Assembly (NCBI GenBank): GCA_947176545.1
Contig: CAMWRB010000036.1
Location: 1-9,107 of the forward strand
Source: an uncultured Porphyromonadaceae bacterium
GTDB taxonomy: Bacteria > Bacteroidota > Bacteroidia > Bacteroidales > Muribaculaceae
Length of the DNA stretch: 9,107 bases
Direction: 5' to 3'
In this document: piece after piece, positions 1 to 5,696 of the stretch
Position numbering within the stretch: the first letter of the stretch is position 1
Layout: every line of letters begins with the position of its first letter
Position numbers and translations under genes: made by a program
The notes under the pieces: model-generated
Databases searched by the model: none
What the model saw: only the letters and a program-made list of their open reading frames with translations
Told to the model about the DNA's origin: nothing

Positions 1-43
1 CAATAATAATAATCCTCAGTTCATTTTTATGTGGGCTGGGGAT

Positions 44-64
44 AATTTTATAATGAATAAAATT
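44..64. repeat. AT-only perfect inverted repeat upstream of the promoter
   Basis: AATTTTAT (44-51) and ATAAAATT (57-64) are perfect 8-bp complements separated by the 5-base loop AATGA. The stem holds only A-T pairs and no clear T-tract follows, so a terminator for a gene to the left would be weak. The right arm overlaps the candidate -33 TTTG (63-66), so it could be an operator. A chance AT-rich palindrome remains possible. Confidence 0.3.
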
Positions 65-94
65 TGTATAAATCGTGCGTATTTGTTATTTTTG
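63..94 (+). promoter_or_regulatory. Candidate Bacteroidetes-type promoter for the gene cluster
   Basis: TTTG at 63-66 is followed after 20 bases by TATTTTTG at 87-94. This matches the known Bacteroidetes primary-sigma promoter pattern, TTTG, about 19-21 bases, TAnnTTTG. It predicts transcription starting near 100-102 and a 5' leader of about 70 bases before the first gene at 173. The match is by eye; such AT-rich motifs also occur by chance. Confidence 0.5.
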
Positions 95-123
95 TAATAG
101 ATTAGGGATTGTGCCTGAAAGTC

Positions 124-158
124 GATTGTTTTTGGGTAAGTCTTTGAAATAAACAATC
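124..158 (+). promoter_or_regulatory. Inverted repeat / possible leader hairpin before the first gene
   Basis: GATTGTTT (124-131) and AAACAATC (151-158) are perfect 8-bp complements with a 19-base spacer. The element lies inside the predicted 5' leader, ending 14 bases before the start codon at 173. It could form an RNA hairpin close to the ribosome loading region or serve as a DNA operator. The long loop and few G-C pairs make it weak, and no T-run follows, so it is not a terminator. Function is unknown. Confidence 0.3.
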
Positions 159-172
159 AGAATAAGTGCTCG

Positions 173-1030
173 ATGAGAAATAAGATTATAGCCGACGCCG
201 GTTCAAGTAAAGTGGAATGGATACTCATGTCTGACACGGGCAAGGTATTGAACCGTACGACAAGCGACGGACTGAATGCGTTGTTGATTACTGAAGCGGA
301 GGCGAATGCACATTTTGCCGCCGTAAAAGAGCTTCTTGGCCAACAAGAATCGGTCAATGAAGTGCATTATTACGGTGCCGGATGCGCCACTCAATCCGTA
401 TGCGACAAAATTCAATCCGTTCTTCAGGAGGTTTGGCAACCGGGTACGATTAATGTTTCAAGTGATTTGCTCGGTGCGGCAAGGTCACTTTTCGGACGTG
501 AGCGCGGTATTGCCTGTATTCTCGGAACCGGTTCAAACTCCTGTCTGTATGATGGTAATCAAATCGAAAAGAATGTACCCTCTCTCGGATACGTGCTCGG
601 GGATGAAGGAAGTGGCGCTTCTCTGGGTCGCAGATTAATCTCTGATGCGTTCAAAGGACATCTCCCGGAGGCTATCAAGAACAGCTTCAAGCAACGGTAT
701 AATATTACTCTGAACGATATTCTTGAGAATGTATACAGAGGTCCTAAGCCGAACAAATATATGGCTTCTCTTGTACCGTTTCTTAGCGAGCATCTGTGGA
801 ATCCTTACATTTATTCGTTAGTTCTTGAGGAATTTACCCGTTTCATCAAACGAAATATCGCCATGTATCCCGGTGCGCATTCTCTACCGATAGCGTTTAC
901 CGGTTCCATAGCATATTATTTCGAGAATATTCTCTCCGATGCTATCGAGAGACAGGGATATAAGGTCTCCAAGATTTCCCGTACACCGATGGAAGGTCTG
1001 ATAGCATTTCATTCCAATTTCCGCGTGTAG
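173..1030 (+). CDS. BadF/BadG/BcrA/BcrD-type ATPase, N-acetylglucosamine kinase-like
   Basis: This is a 285-residue cytoplasmic protein of the ASKHA (actin/hexokinase) fold, closest in pattern to N-acetylglucosamine kinases, which phosphorylate an amino sugar with ATP during recovery of cell-wall or host glycans. Visible motifs, in order: the first phosphate loop DAGSSK (8-13); the SSDLLGAARSL segment, with Asp98 at the expected catalytic-base position; the second phosphate motif LGTGSNS (117-123); GDEGSG (143-148), typical of the NagK/BadF family; and the adenosine-site segment FTGSIAYYF (242-250). Its length is usual for the short Bacteroidales members. The ATG at 173 is chosen because the phosphate loop begins only seven residues later, as in the family. 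A promoter-like element lies about 80 bases upstream. The family assignment is strong; the sugar substrate is inferred, and related members act on other sugars or are uncharacterised. Confidence 0.88.
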   Translation: MRNKIIADAGSSKVEWILMSDTGKVLNRTTSDGLNALLITEAEANAHFAAVKELLGQQESVNEVHYYGAGCATQSVCDKIQSVLQEVWQPGTINVSSDLLGAARSLFGRERGIACILGTGSNSCLYDGNQIEKNVPSLGYVLGDEGSGASLGRRLISDAFKGHLPEAIKNSFKQRYNITLNDILENVYRGPKPNKYMASLVPFLSEHLWNPYIYSLVLEEFTRFIKRNIAMYPGAHSLPIAFTGSIAYYFENILSDAIERQGYKVSKISRTPMEGLIAFHSNFRV

Positions 1031-1066
1031 AAGTTTGAGTTTTCAGCAGCCAATTCTATTTGAAAT

Positions 1067-1867
1067 ATGAGTACAAAACTATCCATAGTCGGTCTGAGTC
1101 TTTTGAGTATAAGTGCATTATCCATTGGCTTATCATCGCAGGCATATGGTCAGAATGATTATTGGCACCAGCGTGTCAGTCTATTTGAGAGACTCCCCGT
1201 TCAGCCGGGAGATATCGTATTCCTCGGCAACAGTATTACGGATGGTGGAGAGTTTCAGGAGCTCTTTGGCCGTGAGGACGTCAAGAATAGAGGTATTGTT
1301 GGTGATGTCATAAACGGAGTAAGAAAACGTCTCTCTCAAGTCACATCCGGACATCCGTCCAAAATTTTTCTGTTGATAGGTATTAATGATGTTTCCCATG
1401 CCCACTCACCCGAAAAGATTGCAGCAATGTATGAGACGTTGGTTGAGGAGATACGGACCCAGTCACCCGGTACTCAGCTGTATATACAGAGTCTTCTGCC
1501 TATCAACAACGATTTCAAAAGGTATAAGAACCTGTTAGGCCGGGAAAAGGTGGTGCCTCGTGTCAATGAGCTGCTGCCGTCCATTGCCGAACGTCATGGA
1601 GCGGAGTATGTGGATTTATGGCCTGCATTTGCAGACGAAGAGGGTAAGTTGAGCAGGGCATATACCACCGATGGTCTTCATCTATCCGGCGCCGGATACA
1701 AACGTTGGGCTGAAATGGTTAGACCTTTGTTGGATAACAATTCCGGTATATCGACAGGAGAAGACGAGCTGATGGGTACGGACAGTTCTTCCGATGATTC
1801 AAGTACCGAAACATCTTCTCCCGAAATGGATATTCAAATGCCTGTCATCATAAATCGTGTGGAGTAA
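1067..1867 (+). CDS. Exported SGNH/GDSL-family hydrolase (esterase/acylhydrolase)
   Basis: A 266-residue secreted or periplasmic esterase of the SGNH superfamily. Residues 1-28 form a signal peptide (Lys4, a hydrophobic stretch, then AYG before Gln29, a common Bacteroidetes cleavage context). All four blocks are visible: block I LGNSIT with nucleophile Ser56; block II NRGIVGD with Gly76; block III GIND with Asn107; block V DGLHL with Asp202 and His205. The enzyme therefore looks catalytically complete. Relatives remove acyl groups, often acetyl, from sugars and glycans, but the substrate cannot be read from the sequence. After the domain, residues about 224-256 form an acidic Ser/Asp/Glu-rich tail that is probably disordered. 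It starts 36 bases after the sugar kinase gene, so co-transcription and a shared glycan role are plausible. The ATG at 1067 is needed for the signal peptide. Confidence 0.9.
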   Translation: MSTKLSIVGLSLLSISALSIGLSSQAYGQNDYWHQRVSLFERLPVQPGDIVFLGNSITDGGEFQELFGREDVKNRGIVGDVINGVRKRLSQVTSGHPSKIFLLIGINDVSHAHSPEKIAAMYETLVEEIRTQSPGTQLYIQSLLPINNDFKRYKNLLGREKVVPRVNELLPSIAERHGAEYVDLWPAFADEEGKLSRAYTTDGLHLSGAGYKRWAEMVRPLLDNNSGISTGEDELMGTDSSSDDSSTETSSPEMDIQMPVIINRVE

Positions 1868-1905
1868 TTTTAATCCGTAAGACACTCCCCCACTCAAAAT
1901 TATAA

Positions 1906-2871
1906 ATGATACATAATCAATACAGCATGATAAATCGTATTCATAATAGAATAATTGCTCTGTCAGTCATTTTGGCAGGTCAGTTTTGCCTGTCTGTTCC
2001 GACCGTAAATGCACAAATCGTGGTTGAACCGCTGTTCGAGTATCCGGCAGCTCCCGAAGAGATTGAAAATCTTGACGAGCGTTCCGCATGGTTAGTGACA
2101 AATTTTTGGGGAGCAATGGATTTATCTAATGACAGAAGTGTAGACCAGAATGCACTCAATCATGCCTTTACGATATACACGACTGCTATGCAGTTTGCTG
2201 ACAGACAGAGTGTATTGCAGTCAGTTAATGCCCTGCTGAAAAACCTGAAAGGTAAACCGACACTGACCATGCAGTTTGTCAAAGCTGCCGAAGAGTCCTT
2301 GTTCGGGCCCCGGGCCGGTATATGGTCTGATGAGGTCTACCTGCCTTTTCTGAAGTCGGTTATCAATGAACAGAATATAACTCCGATACGAAAGGAGAGG
2401 TACCAGCGACAATACAAACTCCTCCAGAATACTCAGCCCGGTCGCAAAGCCCCGATATACAAGTATCGGCTTGCAAATGGCCATTACCGCGATTTCAAAG
2501 CTGATGCACCATATACCTTGATTGAGTTTGGTGACCCCGATTGTGACGACTGCACTTTTGCCAAGCTGAAGCTTGAAATGGCAACTGATATTCAGGATAA
2601 GATTGAGGATAAGACTATCCGTATGATGTTTATAGTGCCGGATGTAGCACCAGATGAGGAGGAGGAAATGTTAGAGGTGCTTGGTGAATATCCCGCCAAT
2701 TGGACTGTCGGAGTCGGTTACGGTATAGACGACCTGTATGATGTCAGGCAGATGCCGTGCTTTTATCTTATTAATTCCAAGGGTGAGATAATTGCCAAAA
2801 ATATGGATGTCAGTACAGCGGTAAATGTGATTAGAGAGGAGTTGAGCAAGCCCTCTTCACGTAAAAAATAA
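1906..2871 (+). CDS. Exported DUF5106-type protein with thioredoxin-like C-terminal domain
   Basis: A 321-residue exported protein. An N-terminal signal peptide ends near VNA-Gln37. An in-frame ATG at 1927 (Met8) would also give a good signal peptide, so the exact start is uncertain. Residues about 40-175 are a mostly helical region resembling DUF5106, a domain common in Bacteroidales ahead of a thioredoxin fold. Residues about 180-315 resemble a thioredoxin-like domain: a beta-strand, then GDPDCDDC with a CxxC pair at Cys213/Cys216, and a Met-Pro (Pro284) preceding CFYLINSKG, which fits the cis-proline loop and following strand. The dipeptide between the cysteines is Asp-Asp, unlike the Gly-Pro of thioredoxin. 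It is likely periplasmic and thiol-active, or at least thiol-bearing, but its partner is unknown. It sits 7 bases before a DoxX membrane protein, which suggests that the two work together. Confidence 0.8.
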   Translation: MIHNQYSMINRIHNRIIALSVILAGQFCLSVPTVNAQIVVEPLFEYPAAPEEIENLDERSAWLVTNFWGAMDLSNDRSVDQNALNHAFTIYTTAMQFADRQSVLQSVNALLKNLKGKPTLTMQFVKAAEESLFGPRAGIWSDEVYLPFLKSVINEQNITPIRKERYQRQYKLLQNTQPGRKAPIYKYRLANGHYRDFKADAPYTLIEFGDPDCDDCTFAKLKLEMATDIQDKIEDKTIRMMFIVPDVAPDEEEEMLEVLGEYPANWTVGVGYGIDDLYDVRQMPCFYLINSKGEIIAKNMDVSTAVNVIREELSKPSSRKK

Positions 2872-2878
2872 GAATGGT

Positions 2879-3367
2879 ATGTTGGAGATATTAAAGAAAA
2901 TATACATCCGGACTTCCGGTTATTCATATACCAATTTGGGCCGTCTCTTCCTTAGACTATTTGTCGGAATAATGCTTATTCAGTTCGGTGTACGTCAGAT
3001 ACTGGAGTTTCATTCAATTTGTGACAGTTTCCCAGCTGTATTGGGTCTTTCACCTGTCTCGTCTCTGATAATAATGATATCTGTCGAGATGATATGCTCG
3101 GTCTTCATAATGTTCGGATTTCTGACCCGTATTATGACAATTCCTCCTTTTGTAGCCATGATTGTTGCGGAAATTTATCAGCTTCATGATAAGGTTGCTT
3201 ATTTATTGTCATGGCAGTCACAAAGTTATCTCCCGATAATGTTTTTGGGTATATACTTTTTCATACTGCTGGTAGGCCCGGGTAAGATTTCTGTAGATTA
3301 TTTCCTGTCTCTTCATTTTATTCATACCGAAGATAAAAATGAAGCAGAGGAACTTGAGGAGGTTTAA
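2879..3367 (+). CDS. DoxX family integral membrane protein
   Basis: A 162-residue inner-membrane protein of the DoxX family. Four hydrophobic segments are visible at roughly residues 22-40, 60-80, 85-102 and 117-133. The family signature appears at the start (GRLFLRLFVGIMLIQFG, 21-37) and end (GPGKISVDYFL, 133-143, matching the usual G-P-G-x-x-S-x-D motif). DoxX proteins have been linked to quinone- or thiol-related redox processes and oxidative-stress complexes, but most have no assigned reaction. The C-terminus (150-162) is short, charged and Glu-rich. The gene begins 7 bases after the thioredoxin-like protein gene and ends 3 bases before mnmA, so it is almost certainly co-transcribed with both. 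The ATG at 2879 is used; the ATG at 2874 is in another frame. Confidence is high for the family and low for the role. Confidence 0.88.
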   Translation: MLEILKKIYIRTSGYSYTNLGRLFLRLFVGIMLIQFGVRQILEFHSICDSFPAVLGLSPVSSLIIMISVEMICSVFIMFGFLTRIMTIPPFVAMIVAEIYQLHDKVAYLLSWQSQSYLPIMFLGIYFFILLVGPGKISVDYFLSLHFIHTEDKNEAEELEEV

Positions 3368-3370
3368 GAG

Positions 3371-4480
3371 ATGAATGACAGGAAGAGAATTGCAGTCCTC
3401 GTATCCGGCGGAGTGGATAGTGCGGTAGTAGTCGATATGCTTTATAATCAGGGGCATGACTTACATCTGTTCTATATTCGCATAGGGATGGATAATGGCG
3501 AGGGTGATTGTTCTGCAGATGAGGATATTGAGATATGTACTCTCATAGCGCGCAAGTATGGTTTACCGTTCAGGGTAGTATCCCTGCACGAGGAGTACTG
3601 GAATCATGTCATGGCCTACACACTCGATACCGTAGGACGAGGTCTGACTCCCCATCCCGATATGATGTGCAACAAACTCATAAAGTTCGGTTTCTTCGAG
3701 CAGCGCTGGGGCAAAGATTATGATGCTGTCGCTACGGGTCACTATGCGTCTATAGTTGTCAGAGACGGCAGAAAGTTTCTTGCCACCGCGGCGGACCCCG
3801 TCAAGGACCAGACCGATTTTCTCGCACAGATTAATTACGAGCAATTGGACCATCTCATGTTTCCTTTGGGAGATATGCCCAAATCTGAGGTTAGAGAATA
3901 CGCTCAGCGGTGTGAGCTGCCCAATGCAGTGCGTAAGGACTCACAGGGCATCTGTTTCTTAGGCAAGATTAATTATGCCGATTTTATCGAACGCCATTTG
4001 GGAACAAGACCGGGTCCGGTCATCGAGCTTGAAACAGGAAAGAAAATCGGAGAACATAAGGGCTTCTGGTTTTACACAATAGGACAGCGTAAAGGGCTTG
4101 GACTCGGAGGCGGACCATGGTATGTGGTGCGTAAGAATGTGAAGGATAACGTGATTTACGTCTCTAACGGATACAGCACTCCCAAACAGTATGGCAGGGT
4201 GTTACCGCTCCGGGAAATGCAATGGATTTCCGGCAATCCTTTCAATGGTCATATTGAATCCATGCGTCCGGAGGAGGGTGTCCTCCGGGTGGCATTCAAG
4301 AACCGCCACTCCCCCGAATTTATGACCGGATATATGTCCGAAACCGGGGATGGAGGCTATAACATAGTCTCGGACAAGGATGTGCAGGGTATTGCACCCG
4401 GACAATTCGGAATAGTATATTCTCCTGATTGCAAACTGTGTTTAGGCTCGGGAATGATAACATTACCCGATAAAATTTAA
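3371..4480 (+). CDS. mnmA: tRNA-specific 2-thiouridylase MnmA
   Basis: A 369-residue cytoplasmic enzyme that uses ATP and a persulfide sulfur relay to make 2-thiouridine at the wobble position (U34) of Lys, Glu and Gln tRNAs. The N-terminal PP-loop SGGVDS (12-17) binds ATP for adenylation. The catalytic pair is present: Cys100 in HPDMMCNKLIKFG and Cys195 in KDSQGICFLG. ATGHYA (121-126), DQTDFL (146-151) and FYTIGQRKGLGLGGGPWYV (234-252) are further MnmA signatures; the last lies in the central tRNA-binding region. The C-terminal beta-barrel follows and includes GIAPGQFGIVY (340-350). Length is normal. GAGGAGG (3356-3362) lies 8 bases before the ATG and resembles a Shine-Dalgarno site, but it also encodes Glu-Glu in the DoxX tail, so it may be incidental. 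Bacteroidetes often carry two mnmA copies; whether this is the only one is not visible here. Confidence 0.96.
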   Translation: MNDRKRIAVLVSGGVDSAVVVDMLYNQGHDLHLFYIRIGMDNGEGDCSADEDIEICTLIARKYGLPFRVVSLHEEYWNHVMAYTLDTVGRGLTPHPDMMCNKLIKFGFFEQRWGKDYDAVATGHYASIVVRDGRKFLATAADPVKDQTDFLAQINYEQLDHLMFPLGDMPKSEVREYAQRCELPNAVRKDSQGICFLGKINYADFIERHLGTRPGPVIELETGKKIGEHKGFWFYTIGQRKGLGLGGGPWYVVRKNVKDNVIYVSNGYSTPKQYGRVLPLREMQWISGNPFNGHIESMRPEEGVLRVAFKNRHSPEFMTGYMSETGDGGYNIVSDKDVQGIAPGQFGIVYSPDCKLCLGSGMITLPDKI

Positions 4481-4490
4481 TCCACGAAGT

Positions 4491-5099
4491 ATGAAAAAAA
4501 GACACGAACTTAAGCTTATAGGAATAACATATAATCAGATTGAGTCGGGAGTCTATGCCCTGATACTTGAAGAGGTCAATGGCGCCCGACGTATTCCTAT
4601 CATAATCGGTTATCCCGAAGCCCAGTCAATAGAATGCAAGCTTCAGAATATAAAAACTCCTCGTCCGCTGACTCATGACCTCTTGAGGGTTATTATGGAA
4701 AGCTTTGAGCTGACATTGCTTTGTGTGGATATCCATAAGCTGGATAACGGTGTCTTTGCCGCAGACCTCGTAATGCAGGATAAGGATGGCAACCTCAGGC
4801 ATATAGATGCACGCAGTAGCGATGCCATAGCCTTGGCTATACGCACCGGGTCTCCCATTTATACTGACGCGGAGGTGCTTGAGGAATCTGGTTTTCTCCC
4901 CCGAACAGAATCCAATTCCGTAGTCGAGAAAGAGGATGTGGCTCAGAATGACGCGGGGCATGATTCCAATCCGGAGAATATGTCCTATTATTCCGATGCC
5001 GAGATTGCTGAGATGATCGCCCGGCTTGCTGCTGAAGAGAAATATGAAGAGGCAGCCAGGCTGCAGGATATTTTGCGTAAGAGAAAAAACGGCGATTAA
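4491..5099 (+). CDS. Bifunctional nuclease (DUF151/BFN) domain protein with C-terminal UVR motif
   Basis: A 202-residue cytoplasmic protein in two parts. Residues about 5-135 are a bifunctional nuclease (DUF151) domain, recognisable from RRIPIIIGYPEAQSI (33-47), the RPLTHDLL segment (58-65) and the very typical HIDARSSDAIALAIR (104-118). Residues 140-165 are an acidic linker. Residues about 169-199 hold a helical hairpin of UvrB/UvrC (UVR) type: AEIAEMIARLAAEEKYEEAARLQDILRKRK in outline, with the diagnostic E-x-Y-E-x-A-A-R core. Plant members of the domain have reported DNase/RNase activity, and UVR motifs mediate protein contacts in excision repair, so a nucleic-acid role is plausible. In Bacteroidetes this domain pairing is common and unstudied as far as I know. 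The gene starts 10 bases after mnmA. The start codon lies in an A-rich context and encodes MKKRHELKL, which leads directly into the domain. Confidence 0.88.
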   Translation: MKKRHELKLIGITYNQIESGVYALILEEVNGARRIPIIIGYPEAQSIECKLQNIKTPRPLTHDLLRVIMESFELTLLCVDIHKLDNGVFAADLVMQDKDGNLRHIDARSSDAIALAIRTGSPIYTDAEVLEESGFLPRTESNSVVEKEDVAQNDAGHDSNPENMSYYSDAEIAEMIARLAAEEKYEEAARLQDILRKRKNGD

Positions 5100-5170
5100 A
5101 TTTCAAAACTTAAAAATTCAGGAGAGATAGATGCGGGCGGGGTCGATGCAGGATTTGTCAGACACCCGGC

Positions 5171-5193
5171 TGAATATGATAAAAATTGAATCA
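5171..5193 (+). promoter_or_regulatory. Possible ARG-box-like operator in the argR leader
   Basis: The 102-base gap 5100-5201 is the largest after the start of the cluster. Just before argR, bases 5174-5191 (ATATGATAAAAATTGAAT) match an ARG-box consensus (CATGAATAAAAATKCAAK) at about 12 of 18 positions, mostly in the A-tract. TGAT (5177-5180) and ATCA (5190-5193) add a short dyad, and TGAAT occurs twice (5171-5175, 5187-5191). A TTTG at 5154-5157 lies 22 bases before TAAAAATTG (5180-5188), a poor promoter match. ArgR genes are often autoregulated, so an operator is expected here, but the match is weak. Confidence 0.25.
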
Positions 5194-5201
5194 TCACCAA
5201 T

Positions 5202-5696
5202 ATGAAAAATAGGAAAAAGAGAGTTGAATTGATTGTCGAACTTATCCGCAATAATTGTATACCCAGTCAGGAGGAGTTGGTCAGATTGTTGGCTGAGAGA
5301 GGTTTCCATGTCACTCAGGCAACCCTGTCGCGCGACCTCAAGATGTTGCATACTACCAAAGTGCCGACCGACCGGGGAACATACGTTTATGTCTTGCCGG
5401 ATAGTAACTCTCTTAAAGATAAATTACTTACGGTTGGTCAACTCGAAACGAACGCTAACTATCAAAGTGGTTTTATCTCATTGGAATTTTCCGGAAATAT
5501 TGCAGTCATAAAGACACGCAACGGCTATGCCTCCGGCCTGGCATATGATATAGATATGAGTAATCCTCCGGAAATATTAGGTACAATACCGGGTACGGAC
5601 ACTATTTTTGCAGTTCTGCGAGAAGGATTGTCGCGTCAGGAAGCTATCGAAGTGTTAAAACGTTTTCTCCCGCTCGATAAGTCAGGAATAAGATGA
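5202..5696 (+). CDS. argR: ArgR family transcriptional regulator with altered effector motif
   Basis: A 164-residue arginine-repressor family protein. The N-terminal winged helix-turn-helix spans about 3-65: SQEELVRLLAERGF (22-35), then the recognition helix TQATLSRDLKML (38-49) with the near-invariant SRDL. The C-terminal domain, about 80-155, normally forms the hexamer and binds arginine; TRNGYASGLAYDID (105-118) and ILGTIPGTDTIF (125-136) are its signatures. In E. coli ArgR the latter reads GTIAGDDTIF, and Asp128, the first Asp, contacts arginine. Here that position is Thr132, while the second Asp (133) is kept and the preceding Ala is Pro130. Arginine binding may therefore be weaker or changed. 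The stop codon overlaps the next start by 4 bases (ATGA), suggesting translational coupling to the ArgC-like gene. Family certainty is high; normal arginine response is uncertain. Confidence 0.92.
   Translation: MKNRKKRVELIVELIRNNCIPSQEELVRLLAERGFHVTQATLSRDLKMLHTTKVPTDRGTYVYVLPDSNSLKDKLLTVGQLETNANYQSGFISLEFSGNIAVIKTRNGYASGLAYDIDMSNPPEILGTIPGTDTIFAVLREGLSRQEAIEVLKRFLPLDKSGIR

Noticed and set aside
2..13. (AAT)4 microrepeat at the left edge
   Set aside because: Four units in AT-rich intergenic DNA are expected by chance and show no link to a coding frame.
1034..1062. TTTG and TATTTG spaced by 19 bases before the SGNH hydrolase, promoter-like
   Set aside because: The second element lacks the two bases between TA and TTTG, and transcription would start at or after the start codon at 1067.
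1972..1998. Possible lipobox at Cys28 of the DUF5106-type protein (LAGQFC)
   Set aside because: The residues before Cys (G-Q-F) do not fit the lipobox pattern, and a better signal peptidase I site (VNA before Gln37) follows.
3356..3362. GAGGAGG as a genuine Shine-Dalgarno site for mnmA
   Set aside because: It encodes consecutive Glu codons at the end of DoxX, and genes in this phylum mostly do not depend on such sites; it may help but cannot be claimed.
4626..4961. 111-codon open frame on the - strand inside the nuclease/UVR gene
   Set aside because: It is antisense to a conserved domain protein, has no family resemblance, and no promoter or start context supports it.
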